From positions 1,054,001-1,118,000 of the forward strand of contig HG738137.1 of the NCBI GenBank assembly GCA_000499405.2: a stretch of DNA of 64,000 nt, written 5' to 3'. Below, piece after piece: positions 13,646-26,792 of this stretch (within the stretch, counting starts at the first letter, position 1; every line of letters begins with the position of its first letter). Source of the DNA: Onchocerca volvulus. Its lineage: Eukaryota > Nematoda > Chromadorea > Rhabditida > Onchocercidae. A program made the position numbers and the translations under genes. The notes beneath the pieces are model-generated. The model was given only the letters and a program-made list of their open reading frames with translations. It was not told the origin of the DNA and did no database searches.

Positions 13646-13654
13646 TTTTCTCAG
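13646..13654 (+). other. Probable trans-splice acceptor of the glycine-rich gene
   Basis: A ttttctcag 3' splice site ends 8 bases before an ATG (13663) that opens a signal-peptide-like frame, with no matching upstream donor or exon. This is the usual arrangement for spliced-leader addition in nematodes. Confidence 0.45.
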
Positions 13655-13662
13655 TTATATAA

Positions 13663-14148
13663 ATGCTTATGGAGTCATTGTCATTTATTCGTGTAACTTT
13701 AGCTTTACTTTGTGCGGGATGGGCGACGTAAGCTGTTATATGGGAGCTCCAGGAAGTGGTGCACCTTCCGCTGCACCTTCGGGAGGTGGTGGTGCTGGCG
13801 GTGGTGGTGGCGGTGGTGGTGGTGGTATGGGTGGTGGAGGCGGTGGTTACGGCTATCAATTTCAACAAGAATATGATTATGGAGGTGAGTAGAAAGTTAT
13901 CTAAATGACAAAATATTTAAGTTTTCCATTATTGATAATTTTAATTGCAATAATAGTGATGATAATAGCAATAATAATAATAATTAATGATAATTTTAGG
14001 TGGTGGTGGTGGAGGTTATGGTGGAGGCGGTTATGGTGGAGGCAGTTATGGTGGAGGCGGTACCGGTGGCGCTAGCGGTGGCACCAGTGGTGGAGATGAT
14101 GGACCAAAGATGCGAGCTGATGTGTCCTGCTATCTTGGACCCAGATGA
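13663..14148 (+). CDS. Small secreted glycine-rich protein (apparent frameshift)
   Basis: Two exons: 13663-13884 and 14000-14148 (donor GTGAGT, acceptor ttttag). The body is Gly/Tyr-rich (long GGGG and YGGGG runs) and ends RADVSCYLGPR. After the trans-splice-like acceptor, ATG 13663 opens MLMESLSFIRVTLALLCAGW, a good signal peptide, but that frame hits TAA at 13729. The Gly body runs in the neighbouring frame (codons in phase with 13725), which itself is open from 13620 but begins with an unconvincing sequence. The body starts DVSCYMG, matching DVSCYLG at the C-terminus. One missing base near 13724 would place the signal peptide directly before ADVSCYMG. So this is either a sequence error, a real indel, or a gene starting at 13620. 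Likely a secreted or cuticle-associated low-complexity protein; family not identified. Confidence 0.6.
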
Positions 14149-14387
14149 AAACCACTATAAAGTCAAGTGAGATCAGACTTGGCACCAGACTTTCCTGATA
14201 GCTTCAAAAATTCTTCGCTTCTCCTTAACACAAAGTGATAAACTAATCTCATCTATCTTTCTTTATATGTAATGAATTCGTTGAAACATCGAAACAACAA
14301 GCGAAAAAAAAAAAGTACTCGGCTGATTGGCTATTTCACATAATAATTTATAACTTTTACTATTACTTATTTGGCGATGATATATTG

Positions 14388-14393
14388 AATAAA
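14388..14393 (+). terminator. Poly(A) signal of the glycine-rich gene
   Basis: AATAAA 240 bases after the stop codon at 14148, the first canonical signal downstream on this strand. Confidence 0.5.
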
Positions 14394-17300
14394 ACGATAT
14401 TAATTCTTCCATTCATTCAATACGGTGTTTGTTGAAGTGATAAAATCAATTAAAAAATCAAAAAAATCAAATGAATGATAATCTTTTATTTCATCTAAAT
14501 ATATATTATTTTGTTTTTTTTTCTCCTTTCATTTTAAAAAACACTGCAAAAAATACTGAAACTGATTTAGGCGATTACTTTTGAAGTAAATTTTGCACCT
14601 TTTTGTGCAAATAATTTTTCCTTATCATAGCTTCAAAGGAATGAATATGTCTTGATGCTCATATTCCTTAATACTATTACCTGTATTCTCAACATTACTA
14701 TGAACTTTAATCTTAGTATAGTGGTCTGTTTCATGCGAATTCATAAATTTGAATAAGAATTGATTATAATTCTGAATGAATTTTATCCTCAAATAGCAGT
14801 AGCTCTATGGTAGTGCAAATCCACCAATGAATTATTTTCATTCTACCACAATTACTGTCAACATCATTCCAGTCAAGTGATACATATGCCTACCTACTAC
14901 TGCTATCTAGAAATTAATAATCAAAAAAGTAACAATAAAGAGCGAACAATTGTGCAAATGATTTTTTCATACAATTCCAATCCTTCTGAATCCCGTGAAA
15001 CAATAATGCATGAACGTGTAATTGCGTAAATTATTATTTTACGCAACCTGAATCCGTCGAATTTCCGTCCTACAAATATGCGTATTTTTCTTCTTTTCAT
15101 ATATTCCCATATGCTCGTGTTGTTAATGCGATTTATCTTGTCGATTGGAATGGATGTGTAGTAGTTAATGAAGTGGTACTTACTCTTCGCCTGGTAGAAG
15201 TGGTACCTACTTATCGGGTAGTTATTATTCCAAAAGCTTTTGTTTTCAAACAATCTTTTCGGGTAGAATGAGGTTGCGTATGAAGGAAGAGAGATGTCAA
15301 GGGTCATTTCTTCTTTCCTTCTCTCATTCAGACCGGAAAGCAAAAAAATGCATTCATTCATTTATTTCATCAGACTATATTATATTAATTAATAGTAGAT
15401 CAATATACTGTACTAATACTACTACCATTATTATTACTATTACAACAATAATAAAAATAAATAATTAGCTATTAATCTGGTATTTCTCAAGAAATATTTC
15501 CCCAGTCCCTTCGGGATATCTCAGGAAATAAATTTGCCGAATATGAATGATGTTAGCTCATTCTAAAGATGAGTGATATTATCGTGTTCTTAATTATGAA
15601 AATTCTGAAGAAAACAACTTGAAGCAACTATTAAGATTAGAATTTATTCTACAATATATTCATTTCTTTTACCTTTCTCTCTACTTTTCATCTTACTTTT
15701 GTTCTTTCTTTCTCCCCCTCCTTCTCTCCTTTTCTTCCTCTTTCTCTGAATTTTCCTTCTATTTCTTTTACTAAGTAAATTTTCAAAAAATAATTATCAT
15801 ATTTAAACATCAAAAAATGCAAATAGAGGTTAAGAAAACAACAAAGAGAAAAAAAAAAGAGAGGGAGAGAAACGGAAAATTATTGATTGATTTTTTTCTG
15901 TTTTGAACAGAAAAATTTCAGCACTTTGTATGTGCTATTCTGCGTGTTCCTCTTCCTATTCATTGTTATTTACTATTTTTGAAAGATTGAAAGGATCACG
16001 GTGGGGGTTAAAGGTCATATGTATATACCGTTTACCGTTATGTAAACTTTGGGAATATTCGAACAAATATTATAAATAATTTTTGATGCTATTAAACCAG
16101 TGTTTCTTGATGATATTAACATTCATTAATGACAAAATTTTTGCGAAATTTCCGACATAATTGAATAACTTTGCTACCATTTAATAAAAAATTTTTTTCA
16201 TAATTTGTAAAACTATGCAGCAAAATATGTTTGCCGAATTTTTATTGAAATTACATACACATTGCGAATACTAAGTAAATGTATGCTAATTTAGACGGAT
16301 TTTTTAATTTTATAATGCATATTTCATGATTAAAAAAGAAAAAGGACATATGATGGAGGGAAATCTCGAAATAATCATTGTCACATCGAAATTTGAAATT
16401 TTCCAAACAAGCAATAAAATAACTGAAATAAATGTGAAGATTATTTGAAAGAATATAGATGATTGATCAAGACGACAAATACGCCACGATATCGTTCGAT
16501 AGTGAATGTTGTAAACACTCAGCATATTTAAAGACATAATTTAATCCATTTGATAGAATCGGTAATAAAGATGTGTTGCAAATTTGGTATATTGGTTGAA
16601 TACGTATGTGTAATTTTGAATTTAATGTTATTTAAATTTAAAAAAGATGCTAGAATGACAATAAATACTTAGTTTAAATAAATTCTTATTCGTAATCAAT
16701 TCGATTATGAATCAGAAACACTAACGGCTTGACTATAACATATTTCATCACATTGATCATAATTGTTTATGAAACAGTCTTAATCCATAGATTCCGAAAT
16801 AGTCTTTTGGGAATGCTTGTTGATGCCAAAAAATTGTTCACTTTTATTTGCATAAGTGATTGGAAATGTCATTTTTATTCAAACGTTACTTGAAAATTGT
16901 GAAATTTGTGAACTTCTTCTCTTTTTGGTCATCATTATTTTTCATTCACGATGACTTATTCCAATTAAGGAAGCCATAATTAATAATTAAGTCAAATTTT
17001 TTTCTAAAATTTATTATCGATTTAATAATGTAATCATTTCATTCTATTTCATGCAATATTACACTATCATCACCTGCATTTTATCATGATCGAAAGTGAA
17101 ACAAACAGGATTAAATATTGTTTGCAAACGGATTACATTTCTAGTCACTCGATTGATAAGCTTCTTAGAGAGTTCTCCTACCTTAAAAAGGTGGAATGGA
17201 GAGAGAGAGATAGCATCTAATATAGTTGCTAATTCTGTCCTATCCAAATATTTTATGATTATTGTAATAGACATTAGGAATTCTACTAAATTCAAACATC

Positions 17301-18549
17301 GAAAAATATATCTGAAAATTTTGAATCGTATATCCGAAAAGAAAAGAAAAAAAACCAAATTAAAACTCAATAAATTAAGAACAGAATTTGAAAGAAAAAA
17401 GTTTAAAGTTGCAAAAATTTCCCATGCCCTATCATAACTATATTTTATAAATAATAATAACAATAATAATAATAGTAAACTAATTTCAATCATTAATTTT
17501 AATATCACTTTTTATAATGACTATTTTTATCCATTACTAATCATACACTACATAATTTCAATATAAAACTCTGTATTCAAAATGAATTTCAATCATTGTA
17601 CAATATAACAAGAAATGCATAATGAATATTGTAATAATTTTATATTACCATCTCAAGCAATCTTATAAAACGACAAAACTTGAATTTAAGCCAATTTGTT
17701 TTCTTCTTAACAATAGTGATAATCAAATAATCAATAACAATCATTTGCATGAAGGCAATAAGGTAATATTTTTGTGGTGAGAATCTTATGAAATGAATTT
17801 TCGATATATTAATAATTCATCCAATAACAAAATAATAGCCATTATCATGCTCACCATCATTATCGTCACTACTTTATTCATTATTCCTGATAATACCATT
17901 GTCAACATTGTTGTATTTATATATTGATCATCAACATCATCATTTTATCACCATCATGATTGTCATCGCTGTCATTATCATAACCATCATAATCTGAACA
18001 ATGAAAATTATAAAAATTGAACACTTTATAACGAATAAATAAATAAATGAATTGCATTTAATAATAAACAAAAAAAAATTACTACAACAAGTATTATTAT
18101 TACAATTATAATTATTATAATTATTGTTAATATTATTATTATTATTATTATTAGTTGTAGTGGTAGTAGTGGTAGCAATAATGGTAGTAATAAACTGATG
18201 ATAGTAAAAGGATGAGAGGATGATACCTAATGTAAACCTTTGAATATTCACTCACTTCGTTTGTTTACTTTAGCTAAACAAATGTGTGAAATGTCAAGTT
18301 TCATTCAATCACAACTTTTATATTCAGACAAATTGTTTGCATATTAATAGAACTTAATAAATGCACATGTTTTACATCCACCGGTCATTTAATACCTCGT
18401 CATATATTCTTTATTTACTTTTTATGATAAAAATACAGAAAAATGTCTTCTCTATGTATTTCTAGTAATGCTAGGTCTTATCATCGTATTAATTAATTAA
18501 TATATAATGCATAGGGCTAATAATGTGGAGAAATTTACGAATTAAAGTA

Positions 18550-18552
<3 letters not shown>

Positions 18553-18585
<33 letters not shown>
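18553..18585. repeat. (TA)n microsatellite
   Basis: About 16 uninterrupted TA units in non-coding DNA. Confidence 0.9.
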
Positions 18586-20064
18586 CATTTTAATTAATAC
18601 ATACTAAATTAAGAAAAAGATTGAATAATTTCAAAAAAATCGAAATGATTCCTCATCATAAATATACTATTATTGTTATTAATGATAAATTTAACAGTGA
18701 TGTTTATAATGATTTGAATGTAGTGAAGAATTTTCTTTTGTGGATATGATTAATCCAATCGTTAATAATTAATTTAATGACTAATTCGAAAACAACTATG
18801 GAATTTCAGTTGTTCATTCATCAAAGAGCAAGGGTCTATGAGAAATATAAGGAAAAATCGGAAAAAAAGATTGATGATATCAATCCGATTAGCAAAAATA
18901 TTCGAGCAATATTCTAAATATTCAGAATTTAATCAATTAAATAATTAATCAGAAAATATTCGATTAAATAATAAAAAATTTTCAATCATAACAACTTAAT
19001 CTTGAGTATTACATTATATCAAATTTTATAAAGAAGAAAAAAAAAAGACTTGTTTCTTTGTTTAATTTCTCCCTCTTTATCATTATTCTTTAAAACTTTT
19101 TTTAAATCTATTGCTAATGAATGTTTTTTTTTTTTTTTTTCGAAATGTGATTATATCTATTTGTACATAAGTGACAGGTAATGGAGGGTCGGGGATGATT
19201 AATGAATTCACTCAGGTGTGAGTAATTCAATTAGGAAAGGATATATCAAAGGTTAAAAGGCAAAGGTCACACATAAGGAGGGAAGGAGAGGAATGGAATG
19301 GGTCGAGGAATTTGGTAGCTGAAAGCAATGTTAGGTGTATGTACCTTTTTATTTCAAATCCTGAAAAACAGAAAAATTCTAAACGTGTGCGAAGACTTTG
19401 TTTTATTTCACTGAATGATAATTTTATACCATTCCTGTCCTATCTTCTCTTCGGTACATTCCGTTAATCGGTATTGATTAGATGATCTAAATACTAATCC
19501 TTGAATTAATTTGTGTGAAAATTTCATAATCATTCATTGAATCACATTTTCTCAATTTTTTTTTTTTTTTTTAATGCAATGAATTGATAATAATACTCAA
19601 ACAGAAATATAGATTATAATAATAATGATTTATTCACTTTTGGATTTTTTAAATACATAATGGAGTTTTATAATATTGATTACGCGTATATAATAATACA
19701 TTATTGACCAGTTAATAATTCTTATAAGTATTAGTCGATATAATATTTAATTCAATCAAATAATTCTAATTATTACGGCAAAATAATGATGAAATTCTTT
19801 GTTGATTCGCTGGTATAACTGTCATAACAAACTTGAAATTATTTCGAATTTTTATTAAAATTCTGATAGTATTTTGTTAATTTCTCACTCTATGAAACAT
19901 TTATCAAATAATAAAAAATGCAAAATCTAAATCTGCAAAAGTTCAGAAAATTTTCAAACATGTAATTAGAAAATATTATTTGATGGAATAGCGTAATGTT
20001 TGTATAAATTTTAGAATTTTTGAAAAGATTCCCGAAAATTTGAAAAACCATTAAAAATGTAAAA

Positions 20065-20225
20065 ATGGTAGTTGATGGTGATGAAGTGCGAACAAATGAA
20101 ACAGGTTTTCTCGTCTATCGCTCTATCGATAACTTTGCCAATTGGATAAGCATCTGAAGCGGAAAATGTTTCGCGTCGAAAAGATTGTAAAGTGATGGAA
20201 TCGGGCAATCCGATTAAATTAACAA
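20065..20225. other. GC-richer island with open frames on both strands, unassigned
   Basis: In the middle of a gene desert, about 160 bases stand out by composition. On the + strand a frame reads MVVDGDEVRTNETGFLVY and continues to a stop after 30 codons. On the - strand a frame reads SFRRETFSASDAYPIGKV and is open for over 60 codons. I recognise neither, and both cannot be coding. Options are a conserved non-coding element, an isolated exon or a decayed gene fragment. Confidence 0.25.
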
Positions 20226-21201
20226 ACAATCAAATCACAGTAGGATTTCTTATTCTAAGAATTCATTACATTGAAGAAAAAAAAACGATACAGCACTTCT
20301 TTCAATCAGATCTATTGAATAAAAACACCGTAATCTTCAATATCGTTTAAAAATGCATTTTTTTTCTTTTTTTTTTCTCCAAAACTAGTTTTAATCCTTT
20401 CAAATTTAAAAGATAAAAAATTCCTATTAATCAATAATCCTTCGTTTAAATTAAACGTTATCACATTTAATAAATGACAGTCTGATTGAATTTTATCCAT
20501 ACGAAATCGTTTGGAGAAAAATTTCTCGAAAATTTTTTTTTTCTTTTGACTAGAATTTTGTTGTTACAACTTTTTTTTTTTTTTGTATATTTCATTACAA
20601 ATTTTCAATACACGAAATACTGTATTAGTGGTTGATGATAGAATTCATTATATTATTAAAAATTAAAAATATACCTATGAGAAGTATCGACATATATGAT
20701 TCGTGCAAATTAATGAAGGAACCTGCTTTCTCTTTTAATTAATTAAGAATTTAAGTGATTAACGGAAGTATTTCTTGCTGAAGAACAAATTATAATTGAT
20801 TTATTATAAAAATTTTCATTCTTTCTTCAATTATTTAATTTTTGGATTTTTAATTTATTCCTGTAAAATATATGCCCTAGACATTTTATAGGAAAAACGA
20901 AATGAGATCAGAAAATGAAAGACGAATGAAAGAAAAATGCAATGAATGAATTAATGAATAAGCAATAATTAAATAAAATATTCGCATAAATGAAAAAATC
21001 ACTTAAAAACTTGAAAGAAATTGCTACTACTCAATTTTAAATATTATTTTAAAAAAAATTATTGAATGCTAGTAGAAGAGGAGGAAGAAATAGAAATGAA
21101 TTGATAGAGGATATATGTTACTCCATTGTTCTTCAACCATATTTTCATATCGTATTATTTAGTTCATTTAAAGCAAAAGAATATTAAAATTTGAGAAAAT
21201 G

Positions 21202-21290
21202 CATGTGTATACGTGTATGTGTGTGTATATATCTGTGTATGTGTATGTGTATGTGTATGTTGTATGTGTATGTGTATGTGTGTGTGTGTC
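21202..21290. repeat. TG / TATG microsatellite
   Basis: Compound array of gtgtat and tatg units with a terminal (tg)n run. The open frame on the opposite strand (His/Thr repeats) is a by-product of the repeat. Confidence 0.85.
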
Positions 21291-22991
21291 TCATACTGTA
21301 TACGTCTGTCTATCTGTTTAAAGAAAGTACACCATCGTGTTAAAAATAATTGAAATTTAGGGAAAAAAGTGATGTATTGCAATGAAATAATTCATTAATA
21401 CAACATTTCAATGTTTTATTTGACAGAAACCGAACAAGGGAATGTCTATCATACTGTATATTTGAACACTTTAAATATTATTTCAATTAATGAATGCATC
21501 AGTAATTATTCTATTTATGGCAATAATAATCTATCTCATACATGCAACAATTGATTAAAGAGGAATGAATGAATATATTTGCTGATTCAAATTTTATCCA
21601 AATTCAATCATTTCCCCTTGGTGCTTTTTTTAAAATTATTTGCTCTTGAATAGCACATTTATTTTATTTTAAGAAATACAAGAAAAGAAATAATAAATTG
21701 AGGATTGACATATCTCATATGATACAATCTGAATCATAAACAAATTGTTGATTTCGATAAAGACAAAGCAAAGTGAAGGAATAGAAATTATTTCATTAAT
21801 TAAAATAAATGTTATTAAATTGATACAACTAGAACAAATCGTTATTAATTAACGGATTAATTTTGAATAATTAAATATTTTATTAATTGGCGTTTTCTCG
21901 AATTAATTTCTGCAAATGATATTTAATGGCAAATATTTGGCGATGAAAATTGTTGATAAATTTTCGGTAGCATGATAATTACATTAATGAATAAGTAAGG
22001 AGAAGTTTCGTCTCTCTTCTTCTTCCCCTTTCTTTTTTTCTCTCTCTCTTCTTCCATTTCTTGTCCTTTTTTTTGCCTTTCTTGTGTAAAAACCTTTTAA
22101 ACTAACAAATTTGAATTGAGCAGAAATAGAACTAATTCAATAATTTAATAACTAGATTTTGGTAGTCTTGTCTACCGTTGAAAACAAATCACATTTGGTG
22201 GGATGAAAAAATGAAAAATAGCTACAGTACATAAAATGAACTATGAAATTATCCGCGTAATTTGTTCGGTAAAACTTGTTATGCAATTTAAATCAATCTG
22301 CATAATAAATTTTTTCATTGGAAAAAAAAAAGGAAAAAACAGCAGAATAAAAGAGCGACCCGCTATCTTTTGTTGAAATTTAAAGAGAAGATATTTCAAA
22401 ATTTCATTGAACAAATAATTTAAAAGCAAAATTTGAAGAAAAAGGAAGCTTATATCGAAACAAATAACAACCGTGCCATCACTTTCTTCTCTATGTTGTA
22501 AAAATCAAAAACTGTGCTCAATGAACAAATGCAAATGACAATACAGTAAGATTTCATACTAGAATAAATTTAGCCAGTATGATATAGAATTTAGAATCAT
22601 AATAAAAAAATAAGAGAAAGATAATTTTGAAGTTATTTTAAGAGACAGAAATTCACCGACATATTTCTTGAATTAAAATAATTCATGCAATTTCACCAAA
22701 ACATTAATAACTTTTTCAAATTAAAAGAAAAAAAAAATGTATATATAACAAATACAGTTTTAGCTTGAATACACGTCTAGCGACAAATTTGCACCAATAC
22801 GAAAAACGTAAATCACTAGGAAATATTGAGGATCTTTCGCAAAATATTTTTAACTTCATTTTTAATAACTTTTTAAAAAAAGCTTTTCAATTCTAAAGAT
22901 TAAATTTCAAAGTTTGAAGTTTATTCAATTGCTGAATAATAACTATTTGAAAGTACTATTTAATGATGAGTTTTTACTTTCAAAGTTTCCA

Positions 22992-22997
22992 TTTATT
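22992..22997 (-). terminator. Candidate poly(A) signal of goosecoid
   Basis: TTTATT on the + strand, AATAAA on the coding strand, 21 bases after the stop. Very close, so a later signal (near 22920) may be the one used. Confidence 0.3.
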
Positions 22998-23017
22998 TGT
23001 AATAATTGGCAAGAAGA

Positions 23018-26000
23018 CTAAATCGTGCTTTTAGGTTCCTTTTTGATATCCGCTACTTTGATATGATTAGCTTTATCATTGCTTGCTTCATTATTGCTTG
23101 GCAGACGATGCTTCTTAACTTTGGTACAATCATCATCGTCATCGGACACTTCGTAATCTGATTCGTCCGATGCACTCATCTTCTGTCCAGTACCATCTTT
23201 TACATCAATTTCACGCTTTTGTTTACGATCTTTGGCACGACGATTTTTAAACCACACCTGCAAGGTTAATCGATAATTTCAATTTTCAAGAAAATATGCT
23301 TAATCGAGTCAATTCATGAACTTTTGTCCGTGTGATATCATTTTTTCATTTATTTCAAATATTTATTCTATTTATCACAAAAAATATATAAATATTACTG
23401 TGTACAAAAGAAACGTAAAGGTTGAGAGTAAATACAATTAATAATATGAATTATTTCCAAATTAACCATTCATAAATTTAAGTAAATAGATCTACTATTT
23501 CTTATTTAATGTTAAATAAGCTAATATCAATGTCTGACTTGCTAACCACCACCAAAATTATTGGTTATTATCATATCTTAAGAAAAATTTAATATGCATT
23601 TTTATCACGGATTTTTATCTATTGTTTTTATTAATAATTCAATTCTCATTAGCAATAATTATAAATAACAATTCGATTTTTGTTAGAAAGATTAACAACA
23701 TATATACTTCAATTTTGTATTTAATTGTATTTCTGTAATATTATATATCATTCTAAGGCAACTACTACGGGAATTGTTATATGATCATGATGATAAAAAA
23801 AAAAAAACAAAAAAATTCGATTATGTGATAAATTGGTATCAAATTTTTCCCACACAAGACGACATTAATTTACAAAAATTTTTACCATAAAAAATTATTA
23901 AAAATTATTGTTTCTAACTAACTTGCACCTGAAAATAATAGAAATAAAGAGAAAATGCTAAAATGGATTAGAAATTTTAAAAATTCACTGGCTGACATAT
24001 TACCTAAAAGATGCGAAACTTATGAATTATTCGGCAAGATAATATTTCCCATTGCTAAACCTCGGAACTAAAATATTCCAAATGTTTTTTCGGAACAACT
24101 TTAAATTATAGTTACAGGAAAGAGTCAAAAATTTACAATATTCAAATCATTCAAAAAATCATAATTTCGTAAGAAGTAAAGGCGTTGGACAAATAAATAG
24201 AATGCAGCAAAATTGCAAGAAAATTATCATTAAAACTCAGTGAATAAAAAATTGTGATAGAAATTCCAAATTTCTTCTAACAAATTGTGTGATATGTTTA
24301 GAAACGATTTTGAAATAAAGAGGAAAAGTGCGCAAAAGTTTTTCCGTTAAAATTCCTTACCTCTACCCGTTCTTCTTTGAGGTCACATTGTACGGCAAGT
24401 TTTTCGCGCAACATTACATCCGGATAATGGGTTCCTTGAAATGCATTTTCTAAAATTTGCAGCTGTTCTTCGCTAAAAATTGTTCGATGACGTCGTTTTC
24501 GTTTACCACCGTAATGAAATGGATGAAATGATGAAATAAAACCACTATTGATATACGGAAAACCGGGATCTGAAGTATCAAACTTCAAATTTTAAGCTAC
24601 AGTTTGTTTAAGAGAAAAAAAAAAAGAAATCTCATTTTTATTATTTCTTGTTTTAATTATTTATTTTTGATAGCAAAAAGGATATTATTAAATTTAATAT
24701 AATTGATGCGTGAAATAAAAATGGTTTCATTCAAAGTTTATGATAAATTAACATATGCATAATTGTTTACTGCCCAAATATAAATAGATATTATAAGCGA
24801 TATATTAGTATTAGCAAACTTTCCGATGATGCATATTGACGAGGCATACTAATAATTAATTATTAAGATTATTAAAGAAATATTAACCATCACTTAGAAC
24901 GGGTGACAATTTTTAATTTAAATTTAATTTTTCAACTATCTTTGTCAACTTTTTCCCATTGAAATACAAAGATGGTTTTGGTAGAAAAGGTTTTTGTATA
25001 TCATTTATCGATTATAATTAATGTTTATCATTCGTAATTATTAAACCGAAGACAGAAGAAAATAGACTAAGACTAAAAATGATGTTTAGTGATATTTTAA
25101 CAATTTACTGATTAGTTAATGATAGTGGAGATAATAATATGAATTTGAAACTTACGGGGATATGATAAATGTGGTGGAATGCTAGGCCATGCAACCGTAG
25201 CAGCAGCAGCAGCAACGGCAAAATCATTTGTTAACGGTAACGGTGGTAACGGTGGCATTGATACCCGTCTGGATAAAATGCTTTCAATTGAAAAATTTGA
25301 TATTGTAGAACTAAAATAATGAATTGATTGGAAATGTTCATTTTATGGTTAAATTATTATTAAACATAGATTATTTAAGGATTTATACGAAACAAATTCA
25401 GTATTGAACCCAAATTATTGAGAAAAAGTTGAAGTTGAAATATGGGTGTTAATTTGTTAATTTTTGTTTAAGTTAAAAATTTTAACAAAGCAATTAACAA
25501 AATTTAATCACTAATGGATGAATCGCAAGTATCCGATATTGAATTAATATTGAATTTCATCACCTCAAAAACATGTATAGAAGTTATGATTTATGAATTT
25601 CAAGGACATTAGCTAGAACTTTGATTTTATTATCTAATAATTTCAACCATTATCATTTAGGAGAACAATGAATCCCATTTCTATAAAGGTCCAGTCTTAA
25701 TTAAGCTTTCATTAATTTTTTTAATTTCGAACATTGATATCCATGCTAATTATCTGCCAAAATTTTTAACACATTATTTAGTAATAACATGATTAAAATA
25801 TATTAAAAATGATTTGAATCTGATTAATAACTTCAAATTACGATAATAAATAAAGAATGCCGTAAGACTAGTTGAAATTTTACAATTTTTAAAGTTGTGA
25901 TTCATAAATCAATTTTTAGTAAAATTTTTCACATGAGAAATTATTTGTATTTAGTTCGAAGTATATAACAACGATTTAGAGATTTCGCTTTATATTGCGG

Positions 26001-26412
26001 ATTATTGATTCAGTATCGATTTTTGTTAACATGAATTTAATGGTTTTACTGTATACGTATTCTTTCGACTTGCAATATCTTTCCATCTTCACTTTATCAC
26101 ATTGGTCACTGATAATTTTATAGTGACTCTTTTATTATTTTTTTATTTATATGAAGTTTTCTTTCTTTCGAAAAAAAAGAAGAAAACACAGGAATTAATT
26201 ATATCGCTTAATTCCTATGACACAAAAGAAAAGTTGTATGTTCATAAAAAAATGATGATCTGGTCTAGAATCTAAAAGTCTGATATAAAAATATGAAGCA
26301 TACGATACCTGGATGGTGTTGGCATTTGCGCCAAACATGTGCGAAAATGCGTCGATGTTGGTGAAATGGTAGAAGCGGTATAGTAATATGGAGGAGGATA
26401 TGGAAGTGACAT
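23018..26412 (-). CDS. gsc: Goosecoid-type paired-like homeobox transcription factor
   Basis: Nuclear DNA-binding repressor of the Goosecoid class (C. elegans counterpart ceh-45). Coding-strand exons: 26412-26309, 25310-25156, 24569-24361, 23257-23018; 235 aa, every junction in phase. Residues 41-47 are FSIESIL, the eh1 (GEH) motif that recruits Groucho/UNC-37. The homeodomain spans about 111-170: it begins KRRHRTIF, contains [11 protein letters not shown], and helix 3 is VWFKNRRAK with Lys at position 50, which specifies TAATCC-type sites. An intron splits helix 3 between positions 46 and 47. Position 56 is Asp, where vertebrate Goosecoid has Trp. The tail is Asp- and Lys-rich. A weaker in-phase acceptor at 25269-25271 would remove the eh1 motif. 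Large gene-free flanks on both sides suit a developmental regulator. Confidence 0.92.
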
Positions 26413-26519
26413 GATAATTTCAACGAATCATCCAAATTACAGTAAAGAAGATGCTGATTGAATGAATGATAACATCCGAAAATGGAAGGAATAAAAAATT
26501 AGTCTTTTTTTTAAAAATT

Positions 26520-26700
26520 CGATTAGAGCATTAAAAGGAGCTCTCCTTCAAACTACCGTCATCCCAGCCTAACTGAATTGCCACCTCCCATTTCTCTTCT
26601 CTCCTCGCCTCCTATTCGTCCTATCCCACCAATCCCAACAATTTGATTGGTTATTCTCAGCATTTGCACCGCCTATTCGCATCACTATGACTTGCCGTAC
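26520..26700 (-). promoter_or_regulatory. Probable goosecoid promoter region
   Basis: About 110-290 bases upstream of the start codon the otherwise AT-rich DNA becomes C-rich (+ strand), and a CCAAT box lies on the coding strand at about 26646-26650. The start codon has no 3' splice site directly before it, so the 5' UTR is probably untrimmed. No TATA box placed with confidence. Confidence 0.35.
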
Positions 26701-26792
26701 GTACAGACACATACGCATACACAGAATACTTGCACATACACGGGTACATTCACACAGTTAGAACAGACACAGACACAGACACACACATACAC
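26698..26792. repeat. CA-rich microsatellite
   Basis: Interrupted array of cacata and cagaca units immediately upstream of the goosecoid promoter region. Confidence 0.8.

Larger units (their letters stand above)
12216..13654. other. rbm-5 3' UTR and intergenic spacer
   Basis: No coding frame recognised. Contains T-rich runs (about 12351-12367), candidate poly(A) signals and the 56-bp tandem repeat at 12941-13108. The end abuts a strong 3' splice site that precedes the glycine-rich gene, so the two same-strand genes are separate transcription or processing units. Confidence 0.6.
14149..23017. other. Nine-kilobase gene desert downstream of goosecoid
   Basis: No gene recognised on either strand. 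Contents: a pyrimidine tract (about 15657-15770), long AT-rich stretches with opposing open frames of poor composition (17059-17508), ATT trinucleotide runs (about 18095-18152), a TA array (18553-18585), a TG/TATG array (21202-21290), a CT tract (about 22010-22075) and a GC-richer island at 20065-20225. A large non-coding flank is common beside developmental transcription-factor genes and may hold goosecoid enhancers; that is inference. Confidence 0.5.

Noticed and set aside
17059..17508. Open frames of 113 and 149 codons on opposite strands
   Set aside because: AT-rich composition, Leu/Ile/Lys runs, no domain, no splice context; expected by chance in this DNA.
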